Below are positions 23,561-28,962 of a stretch of DNA of 28,962 nucleotides, one piece after another. Where the stretch lies: contig CAJMOH010000036.1 of the NCBI GenBank assembly GCA_905215055.1, positions 1-28,962 on the forward strand, given 5' to 3'. Source of the stretch: an uncultured bacterium. Lineage in GTDB: Bacteria; Bacillota; Clostridia; Oscillospirales; Acutalibacteraceae. Under the pieces are notes generated by a model. It did not search any database, was not told the DNA's origin, and saw only the letters and a list, made by a program, of their open reading frames with translations. The position numbers and the translations under genes were made by a program. Within the stretch, counting starts at the first letter, position 1, and each line of letters begins with the position of its first letter.

Positions 23561-23592
23561 ATAAAAACCCCGTGTTCGATAGGAACACGGGG
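23561..23592 (-). terminator. Riboswitch expression-platform terminator
   Basis: Minus strand CCCCGTGTT (23584-23592), 7-nt loop, AACACGGGG (23568-23576), then TTTTTAT. It follows the M-box aptamer directly and would stop transcription when Mg2+ is plentiful. Confidence 0.9.
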
Positions 23593-23597
23593 AATTG

Positions 23598-23755
23598 CTT
23601 TTTTCCCAGTCCGTTTGAGCTTTAACTTTACAGGGCGGTGAAACTGCGTTATGACACGCCTTGTGTTCGACGTGTCCTGTTCAAACCAACTCATGGTGTC
23701 TCCACCATTTTGCGGCAGCAGTCCATATCCCTGTAAGAGCCTTACCTACCGAACA
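23598..23755 (-). ncRNA. M-box (ykoK) magnesium riboswitch aptamer
   Basis: The minus strand carries the conserved M-box core: TTCGGTAGGTAAGGCTCTTAC, then GGGATATGGACTGCTGCCGCAAAAUG-like sequence, and near the 3' end CCGCCCTGTAAAGTTAAAGC. The spacing gives an aptamer of about 155 nt, normal for this class. It begins at the predicted transcription start and ends just before the terminator. M-box RNAs fold on Mg2+ binding and turn off Mg2+ transporters, agreeing with mgtA downstream. Exact ends are approximate. Confidence 0.9.
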
Positions 23756-23760
23756 GTTTC

Positions 23761-23789
23761 AATGTAGCATGTTTCAGGGCGGATGTCAA
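23761..23789 (-). promoter_or_regulatory. Promoter of the mgtA leader
   Basis: Minus strand TTGACA (23784-23789), 17-bp spacer, TACATT (23761-23766). The predicted start near 23754 is the aptamer's 5' end. Confidence 0.8.
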
Positions 23790-23845
23790 CCCTTTTTTGG
23801 GGACGTTTTGAGAATACCGCCCGTTTTTCCTTTTGCAGTATCTGG

Positions 23846-24790
23846 TCAGTTGTCCTTGGAGTGGCGTTCGCCCACCTGGAACTGGTCGGAGTGTTGGAAC
23901 ATATACAGCACGGTCAGAGGCTGCTGCCCGGTGAGCTTTTGGAAATCGTCGGTCCACACGTCCATTTTGCCTTGGCGGATGGCTTGGCCGAAGGTCACCA
24001 TGCCGTCAGAGGAATAAGGAGCCTCGCTGCCCTTCTCAAAGTGGCCGTCGGTAGTGCGGGGAACGCCCATGGCGTCGAACACCTGATAGTTTTCCTCATC
24101 GCTGATCTCCTGATAGCTGACGTGGTTGCCGGTGCCTTGGTTGCCATACTCGATAAACTGAGAGATGGTCATCAGCTCCGGCCCATTGATATTTAGGGTG
24201 GCGTGGTCATATTCGCCGCCCCGATGCAGGGCATAGGCCACCGCCTTGGCGCAGTCCTTCCGGGAGATGTAGGCCATCTTGCCGTCGCCCTGGTTGTTCT
24301 TCAGCACGCCGTCCAGCTTGACATAGGTGAAATAGTTGGTAATCATGGCCTCGGCATATTGGGAATTCCGCAGGAAAATATAGTCCAGGCCCGATTCCTT
24401 GATGTAGTTTTCCGTGTAGATGTGGTCCTTTTTTTCCACGCTGGGGTTGGTTTCGTCTCCGGCGTTGACCAGAGAGGTGTAAATCACCTGCTTCACACCG
24501 GCAGCCTTGGCGGCATCCACTACGTTCTTATGAGCGTTCTGCCGTTTGGCCCCCACAAAGGGCATAGAAATCAGCGCCAGGCGGTCAGCGCCGGAAAAGG
24601 CCTCCCGCAGCCCTTCGGAAAAGTTGAAATTGGTCACATGAGTTTCCACGCCCATGTCCGCGTACTTTTGCAGCGCGGCTTGGCTGTAACCGCAGAAAAT
24701 CAGGTTTTCCACTGGCTCCAGCTCCAGCAGATACTCCGCCGCTTGGTTGCCCAAATTGCCGTCTACACCCGTCAATAACAGCTTGCCCAT
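23846..24790 (-). CDS. NmrA-like NAD(P)-binding protein (atypical SDR)
   Basis: 314 residues from ATG 24790 (AAGGAGG 8 bp upstream; a longer frame upstream crosses the promoter). The Rossmann motif reads LLLTGVDGNLG at the N-terminus, followed by VIYTSLVNAG, a region where classical SDRs have a catalytic Ser/Tyr, and the substrate-side segment LDYIFLRNSQYAEAM. This arrangement fits the NmrA/quinone oxidoreductase 2 (QorB) group, which may reduce quinones or sense NAD(P) redox state. The gene has its own promoter downstream of a LysR gene on the same strand, a likely regulator. Confidence 0.88.
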   Translation of the reverse strand: MGKLLLTGVDGNLGNQAAEYLLELEPVENLIFCGYSQAALQKYADMGVETHVTNFNFSEGLREAFSGADRLALISMPFVGAKRQNAHKNVVDAAKAAGVKQVIYTSLVNAGDETNPSVEKKDHIYTENYIKESGLDYIFLRNSQYAEAMITNYFTYVKLDGVLKNNQGDGKMAYISRKDCAKAVAYALHRGGEYDHATLNINGPELMTISQFIEYGNQGTGNHVSYQEISDEENYQVFDAMGVPRTTDGHFEKGSEAPYSSDGMVTFGQAIRQGKMDVWTDDFQKLTGQQPLTVLYMFQHSDQFQVGERHSKDN

Positions 24791-24812
24791 GATGATGACC
24801 TCCTTGTTTTTT

Positions 24813-24874
24813 CCGTTCCCCTTGCGGAACGGCTCTCTGTTTCTAAGTATAATCCCACAAGCAGGCTTTCTCAA
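24813..24874 (-). promoter_or_regulatory. Promoter and 5' hairpin of the NmrA-like gene
   Basis: Minus strand TTGAGA (24869-24874), 17-bp spacer, TATACT (24846-24851). A 7-bp stem CCGTTCC/GGAACGG (24813-24832) follows in the leader, before the AAGGAGG site. Confidence 0.7.
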
Positions 24875-24892
24875 AGACAAAAGGGCAATACC

Positions 24893-25786
24893 CTATTTGA
24901 TTTTCAAATAGCTGGACAGCTCCTGGACAAACAGCTCCATAGAAGGATTTTCCCCCGGCAGATATTTCAGCTCCAGACGGAAGCGGTGGTGGGTGTTCTC
25001 AATGGGAATTCGCCGCAGCTGCCCCTTGTACTCCTCGGGGAAAAAGTTGTCCGGGACAAAGCCGATAAGGCCTTCCGTCAAAATCACAAACAGTTCGGAT
25101 TCCAGGTCTCCGGCGGTCTGCTGAATGTGAGGATAATAGCCGTCCAGCTGGGCATGCTGGATCATCCCGTCATAAGAGCGGCCAATCACCTCGGGGGAAA
25201 GCATCACCAGAGGATATTGATACAGCTCCTCCCTGGCCAGAAAATTCCGGTCAAACAGGGGATGGCCCTCAGGCACCAGCGCCTGGTATTCTCCCTCATA
25301 CAGAAGAAGCGTGCTCATGCCGCTGGTGTATTCCGGCTCAAAGTCGATGCCAATGGCTCCATCGCACTTGCCCGCCCACAGCAGCTGCGAGGCGTCCCGA
25401 AAGGAACAAAATTCCACCTCAAAGCCCACCTCCGGGTGGGCGGATTTAAACTGCCGCACAAAGGGCAGCAGAATCTTCAGGTCAATCTGGGAGGTGTAGC
25501 ACAGGCGAATGTGACTGGCGCTTTCCCGCTCCAGCCGGGGCAGCACCGCTTTAAGCCGCTGATATTGCCGCAGCAGCAGCTTGGCGTCATGATACAGCTG
25601 TTTTCCTGCCGCTGTGGCCTGAATGGGCAGGGTGGACCGGTCCAGCAGCTTCACCCCAAACTCCTCCTCCAGACTGTTGACCAGCTGTGTCACCGAGGTC
25701 TGAGAGACATAGTTTTTCTGGGCAGCCTTGGTGTAGCTGCGGGTTTCATACAGATCGATAAAAATGGGCAGGCGCTCCAGCCGCAT
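24893..25786 (-). CDS. LysR-family transcriptional regulator
   Basis: 297 residues, standard length. The N-terminal helix-turn-helix reads FIDLYETRSYTKAAQKNYVSQTSVTQLVNSLEEE (about 8-41), followed by the linker helix and a two-lobed effector-binding domain (about 90-295; SHIRLCYTSQIDLKILLPFV). GGAAGGAGG lies 7 bp before ATG 25786. The NmrA-like gene 102 bp downstream is a plausible target, though LysR proteins more often act on divergent genes. The divergent neighbour here is the deacetylase gene. The effector cannot be told from sequence. Confidence 0.92.
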   Translation of the reverse strand: MRLERLPIFIDLYETRSYTKAAQKNYVSQTSVTQLVNSLEEEFGVKLLDRSTLPIQATAAGKQLYHDAKLLLRQYQRLKAVLPRLERESASHIRLCYTSQIDLKILLPFVRQFKSAHPEVGFEVEFCSFRDASQLLWAGKCDGAIGIDFEPEYTSGMSTLLLYEGEYQALVPEGHPLFDRNFLAREELYQYPLVMLSPEVIGRSYDGMIQHAQLDGYYPHIQQTAGDLESELFVILTEGLIGFVPDNFFPEEYKGQLRRIPIENTHHRFRLELKYLPGENPSMELFVQELSSYLKIK

Positions 25787-25818
25787 AGAGGTTCCTCCTT
25801 CCAGTGAACTCTGCTTGT

Positions 25819-25824
25819 ATTATA
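25819..25824 (-). promoter_or_regulatory. Possible -10 element of the LysR gene
   Basis: Minus strand TATAAT 33 bp before the start codon; the -35 position is only a T-run, so an activator or weak promoter is implied. Confidence 0.35.
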
Positions 25825-25916
25825 CTGAATTTTCGGGAGAGAAAAAAGGCCTGCCGGCGTTTTTCGTGCTGCTGGAAAAAAGAAAGCCCAAGGGAAAAAT
25901 TCTTTTCAAAAACACG

Positions 25917-25945
25917 TCTTGTGTACGGGCAGGGTATGATATAAT
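25917..25945 (+). promoter_or_regulatory. Putative promoter of the deacetylase gene
   Basis: TCTTGT (25917-25922), 17-bp spacer, perfect TATAAT (25940-25945). Confidence 0.55.
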
Positions 25946-26013
25946 ACATACAAGGTCATGTTTTGCGCGGAAATCGCAGGCTATGGGTTTCCGTGGGGAA
26001 GGGAGCGGGTGTT

Positions 26014-27747
26014 ATGATGAGAAGAATAAGCAGCTGGATGCTGGCCCTGGTTTTGCTGCTGACGGTAATTCCCACAGGCGCTGGAGGAATCCACGTTTTT
26101 GCTGCGGCGCCCAAGCTGATTGCCTTTACGTTTGACGATGGCCCCTCCATCTATACGGCTGGTCTGCTGGACGGCCTCAAGGAGCGGGGAGCCTCTGCCA
26201 CGTTTTTTATGACAGGCGTCAATGGCAGCAGCGGCATTGTCAACCAGTCCCAGGTGCTGGAGCGCATGGTGAACGAAGGCCATCAGCTGGCAAACCATAC
26301 TTACAGCCATATTGTCCCCTTTAACGCTCAGTCCGCCGCCACCATCAGCAGCCAGGTCAGCCGTGTGGAAGAGCTGCTGTTCCAGAGCATGGGCGGCAGC
26401 TATACGGATATGGTCCGCACTCCAGGCGGGGCGGTGGGCGGCTCTGTCAAAAGCGCCGTTGCCGCGCCCATTATCACCTGGAACGTGGATACGTTGGATT
26501 GGAAATATCGCGACGCTGCCACCGTGTGCGGCAACATTCTCTCCACAGCCCGAGACGGCGCGATTGTCCTTCTTCACGATTTGTATTCCACCAGCGTTCA
26601 GGGGGCGCTTCGGGCTATGGACACGCTTAAAGCGCAGGGCTATGAATTTGTCACCGTGGCGGAGCTGCTTCGCCGCCGGGGGATTACCCCGGAAAGCGGC
26701 AAGGTGTATTCCGGCGCTCCCGACAGAGGAATCAACCTTCCTCCTTACAGCGCGCCCTCTGTTTCCTCTTCTCCGGGAACCGCTGGGGTGCAGGTTTCCT
26801 TCACTTCTCCGGACGGCCTGCCCCTGTACTACACCACCGATGGAACCCTTCCCAATTTGGGAAGCTCCCGGTATACAGGCCCTATCACGATTACGGCGGA
26901 CACCACCTTTACCGTTGCGGGGATCGACCAGTACGGCACCCGCACCCGGCCGGTCACACAGAAGGTGGCGGGAATGCCCCGGGCCGCCGCTCCCCGGATT
27001 TTCTATGAGAACGGCCTGCTCACCCTGTCCGCCTCCAGTCAGGGGACGCGGATTTTTTACACCACGGACGGCTCCCAGCCTTCCGCGGCCAGCACGCTTT
27101 ACACCGGCAGCTTTGCTCCCGCCGTTACCACAAAGTGCGTTGCCGCCGGAGACGGTTTTCTGGACAGCCCTGTTGTCACCTGTACCTTAACTCCCGGCGG
27201 GAGCTTGTTCACCGATGTGGGAGCGGAGCAATGGTATTACGACAGTGTGGGACAAGCTGTGGACCAGGGCTGGATGGCCGGCACCGGCTCCTATACATTC
27301 GCGCCCAACGCGCCCATGACGCGGGGAATGCTGGCGGTTGTGCTGTACAGCCTGGAGGGAAGGCCTGTCCCGGCCGGGGGCGCCGCTTTCTCCGATGTGC
27401 CGGAGGGCGCGTGGTACGGGGAGGCGGTACAGTGGGCCAGTCAGACCGGCGTTGCCGCAGGAAGGGGAGACGGCACCTTTGGCCCCCAGAATGCTGTTAC
27501 CCGCCAGGAGCTTGCCCAAATGCTGTACAATTACGCCGGGTACAAGGACGGCGATCTGACAGCCCAGGGAGATTTAAGCGCCTTTCCAGACGGGGACGCT
27601 GTGGCGGGCTGGGCGGAGACAGCCATGGTCTGGGCCAGCGGCAGCGGCCTTATCAACGGTCACAAGGATACCGGCCTGCTGGACCCTGGCGGCGCCGCTA
27701 CCCGGGCGCAGACTGCCGCCATTTTGAAAAAACTGGCGGAGCTTTAA
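26014..27747 (+). CDS. Secreted polysaccharide deacetylase with SLH repeats
   Basis: 577 residues from ATG 26014 (AAGGGAG 8 bp upstream; the earlier frame adds residues before the signal peptide). Signal peptide 1-31. NodB-type deacetylase domain (about 35-225): TFDDGPS (Asp41, Asp42), HTYSH (His95, His99), RTPGGA, NVDTLDWKY and VLLHD, so catalytic aspartate and metal histidines are present. Two chitobiase-C-terminal-like domains follow (about 250-320 and 325-390; LYYTTDGTLPN, IFYTTDGSQPS), then three SLH repeats (about 395-577). It probably removes acetyl groups from peptidoglycan or a wall sugar while held at the surface, as the other SLH enzyme in this window is. Substrate not provable here. 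Confidence 0.92.
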   Translation: MMRRISSWMLALVLLLTVIPTGAGGIHVFAAAPKLIAFTFDDGPSIYTAGLLDGLKERGASATFFMTGVNGSSGIVNQSQVLERMVNEGHQLANHTYSHIVPFNAQSAATISSQVSRVEELLFQSMGGSYTDMVRTPGGAVGGSVKSAVAAPIITWNVDTLDWKYRDAATVCGNILSTARDGAIVLLHDLYSTSVQGALRAMDTLKAQGYEFVTVAELLRRRGITPESGKVYSGAPDRGINLPPYSAPSVSSSPGTAGVQVSFTSPDGLPLYYTTDGTLPNLGSSRYTGPITITADTTFTVAGIDQYGTRTRPVTQKVAGMPRAAAPRIFYENGLLTLSASSQGTRIFYTTDGSQPSAASTLYTGSFAPAVTTKCVAAGDGFLDSPVVTCTLTPGGSLFTDVGAEQWYYDSVGQAVDQGWMAGTGSYTFAPNAPMTRGMLAVVLYSLEGRPVPAGGAAFSDVPEGAWYGEAVQWASQTGVAAGRGDGTFGPQNAVTRQELAQMLYNYAGYKDGDLTAQGDLSAFPDGDAVAGWAETAMVWASGSGLINGHKDTGLLDPGGAATRAQTAAILKKLAEL

Positions 27748-27766
27748 AGCTCTTCGTATCACTGAG

Positions 27767-27796
27767 GGGATTGCCGCAAGGACGGCAGTCCCTTTT
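27767..27796 (+). terminator. Terminator after the deacetylase gene
   Basis: GGGATTGCCG (27767-27776) pairs with CGGCAGTCCC (27783-27792), then TTTT. Confidence 0.8.
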
Positions 27797-27836
27797 GTAT
27801 TCGCCGTGATAAGTCAGAAAAGCCGCGGCACTTGCG

Positions 27837-27883
27837 AAAAACCGCTTTTTGTCACGCTGAGGATGTGGCAGAGGGCGGTTTTT
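27837..27883. terminator. Bidirectional hairpin overlapping the end of the second LysR gene
   Basis: AAAAACCGC (27837-27845) pairs with GCGGTTTTT (27875-27883), with an inner TGTCAC/GTGGCA stem (27850-27855 and 27865-27870). T-runs occur on both strands. The LysR stop codon (27852-27854) lies in the inner stem. Confidence 0.7.
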
Positions 27884-28772
27884 TCACGTTCGAGCTTTGT
27901 GGAAAGCACTCCTTGACGCATTGCAGAAAGGTCCTCAGGGCGGGCTTGCCCTGAAGAGATTTGTAATAGATCCCAAAGGACAAGGGTGCCGCGCCCTTCA
28001 GCGGGATACGGGCGATGAAAGGATTTTCGGGAATCAGCAGATCCGGCAGAATGGAAATGCCATATCCCGCCGCAACCAGCAGGGAAATCATTTCTGCCGA
28101 TTGGCAAAAGTAAAATTCCGAGGGCGGACGGTCCCCCATCAGCTGGCCTTGCAGCCGCACGATGGTGAGCGAGGACCTGGGAGGAAGAAAGAGAACCAGC
28201 GGCTCGTTTTTTAAATCCTCCAGCGCTGCTTCCCTTTTTTCAGAGAGAGGGTGCCGGCTGGAGCACACGCACATAATCGGCGCTTTGGCAATTTCTCTGT
28301 AAACGGCGGTGCCTGGGGCAACCGTTTCCTTAAAGCCCGCAATGGCGTCCAGATCCCCCTCCTCCAGACCGCGGTAGATGTGCTGAAAGGGAATCAGCTG
28401 AAGCCGGGGGTGGATTCCCGGCCTCCTTTCCCGAAGGTGCTCCAGGCTGTGGGACAGCAGGAACATGCAGGGAATGTGAGAGCAGCCCAGGGATAAAAGC
28501 TCCACGTCTCTGGAGGACGCGCTGTCAAATCGCTTCTTGGCCCGCTCAGAGATTGCCACAATTTGCTTGGCATCCCGCAGAAAGGCTTTTCCCTCCTCAG
28601 TAAGCTTGACAGAACGGGTGGTCCGCTGAAAGAGGGTGACGTTCAGCTCCTTCTCCAGCGATTGAATCTGCTGGCTCACTGCCGGAGACGTCACATGAAG
28701 CTCCTGGGCGGCCTTGGCAAAGCTCAAATACTCCGCCACCGCCAGAAAGCAGGAAAGCTGGAAGGTATTCAA
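27852..28772 (-). CDS. LysR-family transcriptional regulator
   Basis: 306 residues starting at TTG 28772 with GGGGAG 8 bp upstream; the protein opens exactly like the family (MNTFQLSCFLAVAEYLSFAKAA). Helix-turn-helix LHVTSPAVSQQIQSLEKEL (about 25-43), then TLFQRTTRSVKLTEEG and the effector domain (about 90-290). The C-terminal dozen residues (VKKPPSATSSA) are encoded by the terminator hairpin and probably unstructured. An outward promoter upstream suggests the regulated target starts just beyond the right edge. Confidence 0.92.
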   Translation of the reverse strand: MNTFQLSCFLAVAEYLSFAKAAQELHVTSPAVSQQIQSLEKELNVTLFQRTTRSVKLTEEGKAFLRDAKQIVAISERAKKRFDSASSRDVELLSLGCSHIPCMFLLSHSLEHLRERRPGIHPRLQLIPFQHIYRGLEEGDLDAIAGFKETVAPGTAVYREIAKAPIMCVCSSRHPLSEKREAALEDLKNEPLVLFLPPRSSLTIVRLQGQLMGDRPPSEFYFCQSAEMISLLVAAGYGISILPDLLIPENPFIARIPLKGAAPLSFGIYYKSLQGKPALRTFLQCVKECFPQSSNVKKPPSATSSA

Positions 28773-28829
28773 AAAGCGCTCTCCCCTTTCATTGATAAGT
28801 TTTTCTTTTTAATAGGAACACTTTCTAAA

Positions 28830-28857
28830 TTCACTTTCAAGGAAAAATGCGTATAAT
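28830..28857 (+). promoter_or_regulatory. Outward promoter at the right edge
   Basis: TTCACT (28830-28835), 16-bp spacer, TATAAT (28852-28857). No start codon with a clear site follows within the remaining ~100 bp, so its gene lies beyond the window; being divergent from a LysR gene, it may be the regulated target. Confidence 0.5.
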
Positions 28858-28962
28858 AGGGATGACGCGAATTGTTAGGAAACGAACAGTTTGCGCCGGG
28901 ATAGATTACAGAAAGACCTGCTAATAAAAGTCAAGTAGAAATTTCAAATTTTTAGGGAAGCG

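Noticed and set aside
23661..24017. 118-codon plus-strand frame with several cysteines
   Set aside because: It lies antisense to the M-box aptamer and the NmrA-like gene; no ribosome site.

Overview
The window looks like chromosomal DNA of a high-GC, Gram-positive Clostridia-type bacterium, plausibly an Oscillospiraceae-like gut anaerobe (inference). The signs are the Firmicutes-type gene set (TmcAL, TrmK next to a Nif3-like protein, RqcH/NFACT, a YrvL-like protein, HPr/enzyme I), SLH-anchored wall enzymes, an M-box Mg2+ riboswitch, strong AGGAGG-type ribosome sites, GTG/TTG starts and U-tract hairpin terminators. No tRNA, rRNA, insertion sequence, phage or CRISPR array was seen.

Layout. 1-312 holds about 2.5 copies of a ~129-bp tandem repeat that runs off the left edge. 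318-1949 (minus) is a YrvL-like membrane protein downstream of the tRNA-Met acetate ligase TmcAL, divergent from acetate kinase (2117-3325). 3518-6415 is a large secreted SLH/SH3/Ig-like protein with a GH24-type muramidase domain that appears split by an SH3-like insert. 6464-7990 (minus) is a YifB/ComM AAA ATPase. 8165-14839 is a plus-strand housekeeping block: small sigma factor, zinc-ribbon protein, DUF1858 protein, TrmK, Nif3-like protein, RqcH, HPr and enzyme I.

14897-18467 (minus) is a complete signalling/ABC module in the order response regulator, ABC ATPase, ABC permease, a 28-residue membrane peptide, histidine kinase. Four regularly spaced TCTT(G/T)AC boxes precede the ATPase. 18566-20445 is a divergent unit: an AT-richer DUF5071-like gene facing an sdpR-sdpI-like pair, with -35 elements forming a perfect 10-bp inverted repeat.

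20472-23171 (minus) is a magnesium P-type ATPase (MgtA type) behind an approximately 580-nt leader. That leader holds a promoter, an M-box riboswitch, a terminator, a possible short ORF, a second terminator, a 26-codon ORF with an excellent Shine-Dalgarno, and a hairpin that would mask the mgtA ribosome site. This layered leader is the most interesting part of the window. 23846-25786 (minus) is an NmrA-type NAD(P)-binding protein below a LysR regulator. 26014-27747 is a secreted polysaccharide deacetylase with chitobiase-like and SLH domains. 27852-28772 (minus) is a second LysR regulator, with an outward promoter at the right edge.

All assignments come from reading motifs by eye. No database search or folding program was run.
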